A DNA stretch of 51,427 bases from CADCTB01 sp964479465. GTDB lineage: Bacteria > Actinomycetota > Acidimicrobiia > Acidimicrobiales > AC-14. Location: the NCBI GenBank assembly GCA_964479465.1, contig CAYZMG010000026.1, positions 1-51,427 of the forward strand. Reading direction: 5' to 3'. The position numbers were made by a program, and so were the translations under genes. The notes below the pieces were generated by a model. The model ran no database searches. It had not been told where the DNA came from and saw nothing but the letters and a program-made list of their open reading frames with translations. Shown here in pieces: positions 32,530 through 42,187 of this stretch; the first letter of the stretch is position 1; each line of letters begins with the position of its first letter.

Positions 32530-35476
32530 GGGGAAGCTCCGAGAGCCGTCGCGACGGGTCGGCTGCCACCGCCTCGAACAGCTGCTCCAGGTCGCGGGCC
32601 AGGCGGTCGACCGTCGACGGCTCGTAGAAGTCACGCTTGTAGCGCCACCCGCCGGTGAGCCGGGCACCGTCGTCGAGCAGGGTGACGCTCAGCGGGTGCA
32701 GCTGGCCGCGGAAGAACAGCTCCTGGTCGTCCTCGGTGTGGAAGTACTGGAACTCGACGGGCAGGGCGGCGGCGAGCTCGATCCCCCCGGCCGGGAAGTT
32801 CGGCAGCAGCGCCCGCCGCACCCGCATGAAGGGAACGTCCTGGTTCTCGAACATGCCGAGCACGCGGTCGCGCTCCCGCACAACGAGCTCGGCGAACGGC
32901 GGGTCGCCCGAGAGATCGGTACGCAGCCGGCCGATCCCCGAGAACATCCCGACGACATCCTCCAGCTCGGCCCGGTTGCGCCCGCTGAGGGTCGTGCTCA
33001 TCACCACGTCAGTCAGCGCTCCGTGCCGCCCGAGCAGCGCACCTACCGCGGCCGCGGCCACCGTGAACAGCGTGCTGCCGGTCGCCCGGGCCAGCACGTC
33101 GAGCCGGACCCGAGTCTCGGCAGGGACAGCGACCTCTCGCGACGAGATGCGCCTCGTCGGCGTCTCCGGCAGGTGGTCGAACGGCACGGCCGGGCCCATC
33201 GGCATGCCGGCGAGGGTTCCGAGCCACCAGTCGAGCTGGCGACGAATGACCGCGTCGGTGACGTGCGATCGCTGCCAGATGGCGAAGTCGGCGAACTGCA
33301 CCGGCAGCGGGGGGAGCGACCGTCCCTCGTAGGCGGCCAGCAGCTCGTTCATGAAGATTGCGGCGCCGGTCCCGTCGGCGACAAGGTGGTCGAGCGTCAC
33401 CGCCAGGCGGGCCCCGAAGAGCCCGACCCGGAACAACGGCGGCTTCCCGAGGTCGAACGGCTCGGCGTCCTGGGCCGCTATGAGACGTTGCACCTCGTCC
33501 GCGGGCACCGCGGCCACTGTCAGGTCGACGGGGGCGTCGTCGACGGCGACGGCGAACTGGTATTGCCGACCCCCCTCCAGGGCGAAGCCGGTGCGCAGGA
33601 TCTCGTGGCGCTCGGTGAGATGAGCGAGCGCCTTCCGGAGAGCGCCGGCGTCGACCGGGCCGTCGAAGCGGTGCAGGGCAGTGATGTTGTAGAGCCCGGG
33701 TGGGTCGGCCGCCGCCTCCAGCGCGTACATCTGCTCCTGGGCCAGGGAGAGGGGGACGCGGGCCCCCGGCGCCCTCGCCCCTGCCGCCAGCGGTGGGCCG
33801 GCGGGGGCGCCGGCCGACTCCGCCTCCACCACCGCGGTGAGCCCGGCCACCGTGGGCGCCTCGAAGATCGCCCGCAGGGGTGTCTCGGTGGCGAACGTCT
33901 CCCGGACCTGGGCCACCACCTGGGTGGCGAGTAGCGAGTGGCCGCCCAGGTCGAAGAAGTCGTCGTCGGCGCCGATCGCCGTCGGGTCGAGGCCGAGCAC
34001 TGTCGCCCAGATAGCGGCCATGCGGGCTTCCCCGGGCGATCGGGCGACGACCGCCGGCGCGGCGGCGCGCGAGGGGTCCGGCAGGGCATCCCGGTCGACC
34101 TTGCCGTTGGCCGTGAGGGGGAGGGCGTCGAGGGTGACGAAGGCGGCGGGAATGAGGTGGGCGGGCAGGCTCTGGGCGAGGAACTGGCGGAGCTCGGCGG
34201 CCACGACATTGCCCACGACGTACGCGACGAGTTGGTCGGGGCGGGCGACCACGGCCGCCGCGGAAACCGACGGGTGCCGCGCTACCGCCGCCTCCACCTC
34301 GCCCGGCTCGACTCGGAAGCCCCTGATCTTCACCTGGTCGTCGATCCGCCCGACATAGGCGAGGTCGCCGCTGTCGAGCTCGCGGACAAGGTCGCCCGTC
34401 CGGTACATGCGCTGGCCACCGGGGCCCTCGACGAAGCGCTGGGCGGTCAGCTCCGGCCGGTGCAGGTAGCCGCGGGCCACGCCGGCGCCTCCGATGAGGA
34501 GCTCGCCGTCGACCACGGCCAGGGTGGTGTTCGGTAGCGGCCGCCCCAGCGGCGGGTCGTCGTCGCCCGCGGCGTCTGTCGCCTCGTAGAAGGTCGACAT
34601 GCAGGTGGTCTCCGTCGGCCCGTAGGCGTTGATCCACCGCGACCGGCCGCCGGTGCGCCGCCACCAGTCCCGCAGCACTGGCCCCCGGGGCTGCTCTCCG
34701 CCCACCACGACCAGGCGGATGGAGGCCGGGACCGGCTCGTCGAGGGCGTCGAGGTCACCCGCCCAGGCGTGCCAGTAGGCGGTGGGGAGGTTGAGCACGG
34801 TGATCCCGTGCTCGCCCAGCCAGTCCAGCCAGCCCCGCCCCAGCAGCGGGATGTCGTCCGGGCGGAAGACCACGGTGGCCCCCGCCACCCAGGTCGGGAA
34901 CAGCTCCTCGATGCTGGCGTCGAAGCCGAGCGAGCAGAACTGGAGGGCCCGGTCCCCCGGCCCGAGGCCGTACAGCTCGGCGGTGGCCAGGTGGTGGTTG
35001 ACCAGCCCCCGGTGGGTCAGCGCCACGCCCTTGGGCTCCCCCGTCGACCCGGACGTGTAAATCACGTAGCCGACGTTCTCCGGGCCGACGGCCCGCGGAG
35101 GGGCGGCCGGCGACGGCCCGACCTCGGCGACCGAGACCGCGGTCAGCACGCTCGACACCCCTGCGTCATCCACCATGAACGCCAGCCGCTCGGCCGGATA
35201 CGAGGGATCGAGCGGCACGCACCCGCCCCCCGCCTTCAACACCGCATGCAGGGCGACGGCGAGCTCGACCGATCGGCTGATGCGGACGCCCACCAGCACC
35301 TCCGGTCCGACGCCCGACGCCTGGAGGCGGTGAGCGAGGCCGTTGGCCCGGGCGTCGAGCTCGGCGTAGGTCAGCGAGCGGCCGCCGGCCACCACTGCGG
35401 TGGCGTCGGGGTGCCGGGCGGCCGCCCGCTCCAGCAGGTCGGCCACCGTCACATCGCCGGCCTCCACTGCGCTCAC
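32510..35476 (-). CDS. NRPS module A-T-C (last gene of the NRPS operon)
   Basis: Nonribosomal peptide synthetase of 988 residues. A domain (about 10-480): VIYTSGSTGEPKGVALTHRG, INAYGPTETT, MYRTGDLVRELDSGDLAYVG and LTANGKVDRDAL. Carrier (about 485-555): DDFFDLGGHSLLATQVVAQ, Ser at about 514. Condensation domain (about 580-980): active motif DHLVADG (HHxxxDG with the first, non-essential His as Asp). Extracted pocket residues read D-A-E-N-V-V-A-C-M plus Lys; I cannot assign a substrate, though the Glu may prefer a basic side chain. No thioesterase. GTG 35476 lies 2 nt after the previous stop; GTG 35509 is also in frame. Confidence 0.9.
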   Translation of the reverse strand: MSAVEAGDVTVADLLERAAARHPDATAVVAGGRSLTYAELDARANGLAHRLQASGVGPEVLVGVRISRSVELAVALHAVLKAGGGCVPLDPSYPAERLAFMVDDAGVSSVLTAVSVAEVGPSPAAPPRAVGPENVGYVIYTSGSTGEPKGVALTHRGLVNHHLATAELYGLGPGDRALQFCSLGFDASIEELFPTWVAGATVVFRPDDIPLLGRGWLDWLGEHGITVLNLPTAYWHAWAGDLDALDEPVPASIRLVVVGGEQPRGPVLRDWWRRTGGRSRWINAYGPTETTCMSTFYEATDAAGDDDPPLGRPLPNTTLAVVDGELLIGGAGVARGYLHRPELTAQRFVEGPGGQRMYRTGDLVRELDSGDLAYVGRIDDQVKIRGFRVEPGEVEAAVARHPSVSAAAVVARPDQLVAYVVGNVVAAELRQFLAQSLPAHLIPAAFVTLDALPLTANGKVDRDALPDPSRAAAPAVVARSPGEARMAAIWATVLGLDPTAIGADDDFFDLGGHSLLATQVVAQVRETFATETPLRAIFEAPTVAGLTAVVEAESAGAPAGPPLAAGARAPGARVPLSLAQEQMYALEAAADPPGLYNITALHRFDGPVDAGALRKALAHLTERHEILRTGFALEGGRQYQFAVAVDDAPVDLTVAAVPADEVQRLIAAQDAEPFDLGKPPLFRVGLFGARLAVTLDHLVADGTGAAIFMNELLAAYEGRSLPPLPVQFADFAIWQRSHVTDAVIRRQLDWWLGTLAGMPMGPAVPFDHLPETPTRRISSREVAVPAETRVRLDVLARATGSTLFTVAAAAVGALLGRHGALTDVVMSTTLSGRNRAELEDVVGMFSGIGRLRTDLSGDPPFAELVVRERDRVLGMFENQDVPFMRVRRALLPNFPAGGIELAAALPVEFQYFHTEDDQELFFRGQLHPLSVTLLDDGARLTGGWRYKRDFYEPSTVDRLARDLEQLFEAVAADPSRRLSELPLKPVLR

Positions 35477-35477
35477 C

Positions 35478-38400
35478 CTATGACTCGGGGCGTGCGGGCC
35501 GTCGGGCACCGCCGTTCACCGCGGCCTCGAGCACCGCCACATACCCGGCCGCCACCCGCGCCATGGTGGCCGGCTCGTACAGGTCCGTGGCGTAGACGAG
35601 GCTGCCGTCCAGCGACCCGTCGCCCGCCTCGGACACGAAGAGCTCGATGTCCAGCCGGGCGGTGACCCGTCCGCCGAACTCGGCCCCGCTGTAGCCGCCC
35701 ACGTCCGTGCAGGCGACCGTTCCGCCCAGCTCGCCCGGGACGGCGACGTGATCCTGGAACTCGAACGCCACCTGGATGACCGGGCTGCGACTCAGGTCCC
35801 GCGGCGGCTTCAGGCGCTCCACGACCTTGTCGAAGGGGGCGTCCTGATGGTCGAACGCCTCCAGGACAGTCTGGCGCACGCGGTCCAACACCACCCCGAA
35901 CGGCGGGTCGCCCGACAGGTCCGTGCGCAACGCGAGCGGGTTGACGAACAGACCGACGAGATCCTCGAGCTCCCGGCGGCCACGCCCCGCCGTCGTCGCC
36001 CCCACCACCACATCGGTGGCGCCGGTGATCCGGGCCAGCAGCACGTCGAACCCGGCCAGCAGCGTCATGTAGAGGGTCGCACCGCGCGAGCGTCCCAGCG
36101 CCCGCAGCCGGCCCGTCAGCCCGCTCGGGACGTTGAACCGCTCCAGGCCGCCGGTGTGCGACGGCAGCGTCGGGCGGGCGTGGTCGGGCGGGATCTCGAG
36201 GGCGGCCGGTGCGCCGGCCAGGCGGTCCTGCCAGGCGCGCAGATGCCGGTCGAGCACCTCGCCCGCCAACCACCGACGCTGCCAAGCCGCGTAGTCGGCG
36301 TACTGGACCGGCAGGGCGGGCAGCACCGCGCCGCCGTAGAGGGCGGCCAACTCCCGCCGCAGCACCGTCGTCGACCAGCCGTCGGCCACGATGTGGTGGA
36401 CGGTGAGGAGCAGCACGTGCTGGTCGGGTGCCAGGCGCAGCAGGCGGGCGCGGAAGAGGGGGCCGCCGGCCAGGTCGAAGGGGCGCACCGCCTCCTCGCC
36501 GGCCCGCCGGCGGGCCTCGGCCTCGGCCGCCGTACCGAGCACGCTGAGGTCCTCCACGTCGAGGCGCACCGGCGACGGAGGCAGCACCCGCTGGTGCGGC
36601 CGTCCCTTCGTCGAAGGAAACGTCGTGCGCAGGGCCTCGTGGCGGGCCACGATGCCGGTCAGCGCCCGCTCCAGGGCATCGACGTCGAGGGCGCCGGCGA
36701 GCCGGTAGGCCGACGGCATGTTGTAGGAGCCGCGGCCCGGCGCGAGCTGGTCGAGGAACCAGAGGGGTTCCTGGGCGAACGCCAGGGGCAACTCGACGTC
36801 GCGGTCCACGGGCGCGAGCGGCGGCAGCGTGGTGCTCTGATCGCGGCGTTCGACCTCGCGCGCCAGGGCGGCCACGGTGGGCGCGTCGAACAACGCCCGC
36901 AGCGGCAGGTCGACGCCAAGCACGTCCCGCACCTTGGAGACGACCCGCACGGCGAGGAGCGAGTGACCGCCGAGGTCGAAGAAATCGTCGTCGACCCCGA
37001 TCGCCTCGACGCTCAGGACGTCCGCCCAGATGGAGGCCAGCACCGCCTCGGTGGCCGTCCGGGGTGCTGCCGACGGCGTATGCGTGGGGCCGGCGGCCGG
37101 AGGGGGCAGGGCCGTGCGGTCGATCTTTCCGTTGGGTGTCAGGGGCAGCCGGTCGAGGACCACGAAGGCCGAGGGCACCATGTAGTCCGGCAGGGTGGTG
37201 CGCAGTGAAGCCCCCAGCTCGCCGGCGAGGGTGCGCGACGACTCCCGTCGCCGTCGGGCGGCGATGGGCTCGGTGCAGAGGCGCCGGCCGGCGCCGGTCG
37301 ACGCGGGGAAGTCCACGACCCGCCGTTCGCCGCCGGCACCGGGAAGGAAGGCGGCATCGAACGCTCCCCGGGCGTCGCCCCGGGCCCAGCTGCACTCGAC
37401 GGTGAGCCCCAGCTCGTCGCCGAGCGCCCACAGCTCCTCGGGGTCGACGGAACCCGGCGCCTTCTCGACCCGGGCGTTCGCGATCCCCAGCACGCCGATG
37501 GGGAGGCCGGCGCGAAGGTGGTCGCGCAGCGAGGCGACCGTCAGCCCGTCGGCCGCCCAGTCGAGCCAGCGAGGGATGTGGACCCGCACCGCCGGTTCCC
37601 CCTTGTGGAGCAGCACGTCGAAGCGGAAGCGGGTCAGCTCGTTGTGGTGCCGGCCCCGCTTGAGCAGGACCTCCACCCCGGCGGCGGCCCCGGCGAAGAA
37701 GGCGGGGTCGAGGATCAGCTCCCGCTCGTCGTCGGGCACCCGGCCCAGGGAGGCGCGGAACGCAGGGAGGAGGGGGAGGCTGCGGACGTCGCCCACCAGT
37801 ACCGTCCCGCCCTCGCGCAGTCGCGACATCGCGTGCTCGAGGACCCGGCGGAGGTAGCCGGCGCTCGGAAAGGCCTGGACCACCGAGTTGGCCACCACCA
37901 CGTCGAACGGCCCGCCGGGCAGGCCCGAGAAGTCGGCCGCCTCCCGGGGGAAGAGGCGCACGTTGGTGATCCCGGCGCCGGACAGGCGACGCTCGAGCAC
38001 GGACAGGGTGGCGGCCGAAAGGTCGGTGCCGACGTAGGCCTCGCACTGCGGGGCGACCCGCCACAGCAGCAGACCCGTCCCGCAGCCCAGCTCCAGGACC
38101 CGCCGGGGCCGGAGGGCGAGGATGCGATCGACCGTCGCCTTTACCGCCTCCGCCATCTCCTCGGCGGGGATCGGCGCGCCGGTGTAGCTGCTGACCCAGC
38201 CCGAGGTGTCGAAGGTGGGGTCGGCGGCAGCGGCGGCGCCGCCCTGGGCGTCGTCGTAGACCTGCTGCCACTCGGCGACATGGACGCGCGCCAGCTCCCC
38301 GGCATCACCCTCGTCGGCGGACGGGACCACGTAGGCGACCAGCCGCTCGTCCCGGGCGACCACCACCGCGGCCCGGACCGCCGGGAGCGCCTCGAGCGCC

Positions 38401-39626
38401 GCCTCCACTTCCCCGCACTCGATTCTGAAGCCGCGAACCTTGACCTGGTGGTCCAGCCGGCCGAGGAACTCCAGCTCCCCGTCCGGCCGCCACCGGACCA
38501 GGTCGCCGGTCTTGTACAGGCGGGCGCCGGGCGCCGGCCGGAAAGGATCCGGGACGAAGCGCTCGGCGGTCAGGTCCGGCCGGCCGAGGTAGCCGAGGGC
38601 CAGCCCGGCACCGCCGATGTGCAGCTCGCCGGGTTCACCGCCCGCCACCGGCGCCTGCGCCTCGTCCAGCACGTACACGGTCGTGTTGGCGATCGGCCGG
38701 CCGATGCTCGGAGGCCGCCCCCGGGACCTGACCCGCGTCGCCGTCGACCAGATCGTCGTCTCGGTCGGCCCGTACAGGTTCCACAGCTCCACGCCGAGGT
38801 CGAGCAGCCGGTCGGCCAGAGCCACGGGCAGCGCCTCGCCGCCGCAGAGCGCCCTGAACCCGGGCCGGCCGGCCCAGCCCGCGTCGACGAGCATCCGCCA
38901 GGTGGCGGGCGTGGCCTGCATGCTTGTGGCCCCTGCGCCGTCAACCAGCGCGGCCAGGAGCGTGGGGTCGGACGCCTCGTCGCGGGAGGCCACCACCAGG
39001 TGGGCGCCGGTGACCAGGGGCAGCCAGAGCTCGAGGCCGGCGATGTCGAATGACAGAGTCGTCACCGCCACCAGCACGTCGGCGGGCCCCAGGCCCGGCT
39101 CCTGCGCCATCGACGTCAGGAAGTTGACCAGGGCACGGACGGGGATCTCCACCCCCTTCGGGCGGCCGGTCGAGCCCGAGGTGTAGATGACGTACGCCAG
39201 GTCGTCGGGGCCGGCGCCGGTGGGCGCGGCGTCGCCCGCCTCCCGCGACCCGTCGATACACACCACTCGGGCGCCCGACGCCGGCAGCGTCCCCGCGAGC
39301 GCCGACTGGGTGACGACCACCGGCGCCGCGCAGTCCCCCAGCATGAAGGCGAGGCGCTCAGCCGGGAAGTCGGGGTCGAGCGGCACATAGGCGCCGCCGG
39401 CCCGGGCGACGCCCAACAGGGTCACCACCATGTCGATCGACCGGTGCAGGTGGACCCCGACCAGCACGCCGGGTCGCACGCCCACCCCCGCCAGATGGCG
39501 GGCCAGGCGCGTGGCCCGCTCGTCGAGCTCGGCGTAGGTGACCGTCGTGGCGCCGAAGGTGACCGCCGGGGCGACCGGCCGGCGGGCGATCTGCCGGTCG
39601 ATCAGCTCGGTGAGCACCACGGTCAT
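35478..39626 (-). CDS. NRPS module A-MT-T-C, predicted N-methylglycine
   Basis: A 1382-residue synthetase. A domain (1-440) with YVIYTSGSTGRPKGVEIPVR. Pocket residues D194, I195, L198, Q237, L260, G262, L284, I292, W293 and K834 spell DILQLGLIWK, the established glycine code. Between A8 and A10 a methyltransferase (about 450-800) is inserted: FDTSGWVSSYTG, VLELGCGTGLLLWRV, TDLSAATLSVLE, the arrangement of NRPS N-methyltransferases. Then A10 (LPLTPNGKIDRTAL), carrier DDFFDLGGHSLLAVRVVS (S889), and a C domain with HHIVADGWS (1077-1085). ATG 39626 overlaps the upstream stop. It would load glycine, N-methylate it and condense it. Confidence 0.93.
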   Translation of the reverse strand: MTVVLTELIDRQIARRPVAPAVTFGATTVTYAELDERATRLARHLAGVGVRPGVLVGVHLHRSIDMVVTLLGVARAGGAYVPLDPDFPAERLAFMLGDCAAPVVVTQSALAGTLPASGARVVCIDGSREAGDAAPTGAGPDDLAYVIYTSGSTGRPKGVEIPVRALVNFLTSMAQEPGLGPADVLVAVTTLSFDIAGLELWLPLVTGAHLVVASRDEASDPTLLAALVDGAGATSMQATPATWRMLVDAGWAGRPGFRALCGGEALPVALADRLLDLGVELWNLYGPTETTIWSTATRVRSRGRPPSIGRPIANTTVYVLDEAQAPVAGGEPGELHIGGAGLALGYLGRPDLTAERFVPDPFRPAPGARLYKTGDLVRWRPDGELEFLGRLDHQVKVRGFRIECGEVEAALEALPAVRAAVVVARDERLVAYVVPSADEGDAGELARVHVAEWQQVYDDAQGGAAAAADPTFDTSGWVSSYTGAPIPAEEMAEAVKATVDRILALRPRRVLELGCGTGLLLWRVAPQCEAYVGTDLSAATLSVLERRLSGAGITNVRLFPREAADFSGLPGGPFDVVVANSVVQAFPSAGYLRRVLEHAMSRLREGGTVLVGDVRSLPLLPAFRASLGRVPDDERELILDPAFFAGAAAGVEVLLKRGRHHNELTRFRFDVLLHKGEPAVRVHIPRWLDWAADGLTVASLRDHLRAGLPIGVLGIANARVEKAPGSVDPEELWALGDELGLTVECSWARGDARGAFDAAFLPGAGGERRVVDFPASTGAGRRLCTEPIAARRRRESSRTLAGELGASLRTTLPDYMVPSAFVVLDRLPLTPNGKIDRTALPPPAAGPTHTPSAAPRTATEAVLASIWADVLSVEAIGVDDDFFDLGGHSLLAVRVVSKVRDVLGVDLPLRALFDAPTVAALAREVERRDQSTTLPPLAPVDRDVELPLAFAQEPLWFLDQLAPGRGSYNMPSAYRLAGALDVDALERALTGIVARHEALRTTFPSTKGRPHQRVLPPSPVRLDVEDLSVLGTAAEAEARRRAGEEAVRPFDLAGGPLFRARLLRLAPDQHVLLLTVHHIVADGWSTTVLRRELAALYGGAVLPALPVQYADYAAWQRRWLAGEVLDRHLRAWQDRLAGAPAALEIPPDHARPTLPSHTGGLERFNVPSGLTGRLRALGRSRGATLYMTLLAGFDVLLARITGATDVVVGATTAGRGRRELEDLVGLFVNPLALRTDLSGDPPFGVVLDRVRQTVLEAFDHQDAPFDKVVERLKPPRDLSRSPVIQVAFEFQDHVAVPGELGGTVACTDVGGYSGAEFGGRVTARLDIELFVSEAGDGSLDGSLVYATDLYEPATMARVAAGYVAVLEAAVNGGARRPARPES

Positions 39627-42187
39627 TCCCGCATGGCCGCAGCCAGCATGGCCGGCGTCCGGCATCGCACGACCTGCTCCTCGGTGATGGCGAGGCCGGC
39701 CTCCCGGGCCTCCGCCAGCACCTGCAGGAACGAGAAGTCCTGCCAGTAGCTGGAGTCGGGGCCCACACCCGTGCCGCTGGTTGCGGCCCACATGGCGCCC
39801 AGCCGGACGGCGGTGGGATCGGGAGCCCGGTCGAGCGGCCGGCCGGCGGCGGCGGCCCGGGCCGGCCAGATGGCGCCGGGGAGCTCGGTCCACAGCGCGC
39901 CGCGGAGCTCGGCCAGGGACGGCGGCTCGCCGCCGAGGTCGGCGGTGAGGCAGGGCTCGCCGGCGACGTCGGCGACGGCTACGGCAGCGTCCGCCACACC
40001 CGGGCACCGGGCCAGCGCCTGCTCCAACCGGTGGCGGCGGGCCCGGAACCCGCGCCACGCCAGCACGTCGTCGTCCCAGTCGGTGGCCGCCACTCGGCCG
40101 ACCGGCTGCGACGGGTCGGCGACGAGCTGGCCCAGCAACAACTCGAAGTCCTCCAGGAAACGTCGCACAGAAGGCCGGTCGAAGACGCCCCGCGCCACCA
40201 GCGCCATCGCGTCGGTCGTGTCGAGCAACGAGAGGATGAGGAACGTCCCGAGGTAGATGCCGTCGCCCCAGGCCGGCCCGGCGTCTTCGGGTCCGGCGCT
40301 GAAGTGACGCTCCGCCCGGGCGGCCCTGGGCACCTCGTAGGGACCGGTCACCAGCCCCGGCAGCGCCAGTCTCACCCGCTGCGGCGTCTCGCCCTGGAAG
40401 ACCACCGCCACCTGCGGCACCACCCCGTGGGCGGCCGCCGCCGCGCCGATCCCCTCCTGAATGGCGGCGTCGAAGGCCAGGCCCTGATGCGAAAGGGAGC
40501 CGAGCAGGGAGGCCCGGGTGCGGGCCACCAGCTCGGCGAAGGTCGGCTCGCCACCGACGCGCAGCCGCAACGGCACCTTCTTGGTGAAACAGCCGACGAG
40601 CGGCTCGACGTCGCTCTGGTCGCGGTGGGCGACGACCGTCGCCAGGAGCAGGTCGTCCATGCCCGTGGCCCCGGCCACGAGCACCGAGAAGGCGGACAGC
40701 ACGGTCATGAAGGGCGTGGCCCGCAACCTCGGGGCGGCGGCGCGCACGGCGGCGGCGAGCGACGGCGGGAGGTCGTGGCGCAGCGGCTCGCTCCCGCCGG
40801 GGACCGCCGGGCCGATGGGCAGCTGGACGGCAAGGGGCGCGCCGGCCAGCTCCTGCCGCCACCACGCCCGCTCCTCAGCGCCGGCGGTGCCCTCCATCCG
40901 GGCCCGCTGCCGCCGGCAGGCGCCGGCGAAGGTGATGGCCGGCTCGACCAGCGGCGACGGCGCACCGGTCAGGCGGGTGGCGTAGAGGGCGGAGAGCTCC
41001 CGGCGGAAGAGGTCGACCGACCAGTCATCGAAGACCGTGTGGTGGAGCCGGACCACGAGGAGGTGGTCGTCGGGGCCGAGCCGCACGAGGCGCGGCTCCC
41101 ACAGCGGGCCGGTGGCCAGGTCGAACGGGCGGCCGGTGGCGTCGGCCAGGAGGGCGGCGACCTCGTCCTCGCCGGCCTCCACCACGGCCGGCGGGCGAGC
41201 GCTCTCTCCGCCCACGACCTGCCGGGGTCGCCCGTCGACCACTGCGAACGTGCTGCGCAACGGCTCGTGCCGGCGCTCCAGCTCGGACAGCGCCCACCCG
41301 AGGGCGGCCACGTCGAGCGGACCCTGGTAGCGGCGTACCAGGCAGGGCAGGTTGAAGCTGCCCGGGGAGAACTGCTCATGCCAGAGCATCCCCTCCTGGG
41401 AGGCCGCCACGGGCGCGGTGTCGCCCAGCGGCGGAGGGGTCAGGTCCGCGAGCACCGTGACGGCCGCATCAGGGAGGGCCGCCTCCAGCCCGGGCGGCGC
41501 CGGCCCGCTCAGCACCAGGTGGTGCACCGACGACAGGTTGTGGCGGCGGAGGGCGCCGGAGGCGAGGAGGGCGGCGCTCAGGGCGGGTGTGAGGCCGAGG
41601 GTGACCGCCCGCCGGCGCTCCACGAGCCCGCACAGCCGGTCCGGGTCGAACGGGGCGGCGGCGGCCATGCCGGTCACCCGCCCGCGCAGCAGGCCGCGCA
41701 GCGCAACCAGCCCCGCGAGCGACCCCGGCGCCCAGCAGTGGACCAGCTCGCCCGCAGGCAGCTCGTCGGCCTCTGTAGGGACGACTGGCCACGCCGGTGC
41801 CAGGGGCGCGAGCGGGTACACGATGGTCTCGCCGCGGGGGCCGGCGGCCAGGGGCGCGATGTCGTGCCCGGCGCCGACGACGTCCGGAGAAGCGGCCCAG
41901 ATCGAGAGGCCGGGTGGGAGCAGGCGCTCCGGGCACAGCAGCCCGGCGGCCTGGGAATGGGAAAGCGCCCGGAGCAGGTCGGGCCGGGCCGCGCCCGGCG
42001 ACAGCAGCACGGCCACGCCCCCCGCCTTCACCACGCCCAGGTACGCGACGGCGAAGTCGTCCCATGCCCGGATGTCGAACAGCAGGGCGACCCGTAGCGC
42101 CCGGCCGGCCAGGCCCCGGGCGACGGCGTTCGACCGTTCCTCCCAGCCGGCACCGGTCAGCACGACCTCGTCGGTTCGCCCGGGCAT
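39623..42187 (-). CDS. NRPS-like protein: condensation domain between two adenylation fragments
   Basis: An 854-residue protein, first in the NRPS operon. Residues 1-250 resemble the N part of the A domain at 30885 (PFDPDRLCGLVERRRAVTLG against FDPDEMCALVERYGVRRLQL), but the ATP loop has decayed (ELVHCWAPGSLAGLVA). Residues 255-700 form a condensation domain with HHTVFDDWS at 382-390 (HHxxxDG, Gly replaced by Asp). Residues 710-780 match A8-A10 (WRGFRARRHRLEQALARCPG), without the lysine. Residues 795-850 resemble a carrier with QDFSFLQV (S819) in place of GGHS. Start ATG 42187 is fixed by a TAGGCT box 7 nt upstream. Its stop overlaps the next start (ATGA). Confidence 0.82.
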   Translation of the reverse strand: MPGRTDEVVLTGAGWEERSNAVARGLAGRALRVALLFDIRAWDDFAVAYLGVVKAGGVAVLLSPGAARPDLLRALSHSQAAGLLCPERLLPPGLSIWAASPDVVGAGHDIAPLAAGPRGETIVYPLAPLAPAWPVVPTEADELPAGELVHCWAPGSLAGLVALRGLLRGRVTGMAAAAPFDPDRLCGLVERRRAVTLGLTPALSAALLASGALRRHNLSSVHHLVLSGPAPPGLEAALPDAAVTVLADLTPPPLGDTAPVAASQEGMLWHEQFSPGSFNLPCLVRRYQGPLDVAALGWALSELERRHEPLRSTFAVVDGRPRQVVGGESARPPAVVEAGEDEVAALLADATGRPFDLATGPLWEPRLVRLGPDDHLLVVRLHHTVFDDWSVDLFRRELSALYATRLTGAPSPLVEPAITFAGACRRQRARMEGTAGAEERAWWRQELAGAPLAVQLPIGPAVPGGSEPLRHDLPPSLAAAVRAAAPRLRATPFMTVLSAFSVLVAGATGMDDLLLATVVAHRDQSDVEPLVGCFTKKVPLRLRVGGEPTFAELVARTRASLLGSLSHQGLAFDAAIQEGIGAAAAAHGVVPQVAVVFQGETPQRVRLALPGLVTGPYEVPRAARAERHFSAGPEDAGPAWGDGIYLGTFLILSLLDTTDAMALVARGVFDRPSVRRFLEDFELLLGQLVADPSQPVGRVAATDWDDDVLAWRGFRARRHRLEQALARCPGVADAAVAVADVAGEPCLTADLGGEPPSLAELRGALWTELPGAIWPARAAAAGRPLDRAPDPTAVRLGAMWAATSGTGVGPDSSYWQDFSFLQVLAEAREAGLAITEEQVVRCRTPAMLAAAMRE

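Noticed and set aside
32510..35476. Last C domain as inactive because HHxxxDG reads DHLVADG
   Set aside because: Only the second His is essential in this motif, and it is retained, along with the Asp and Gly.
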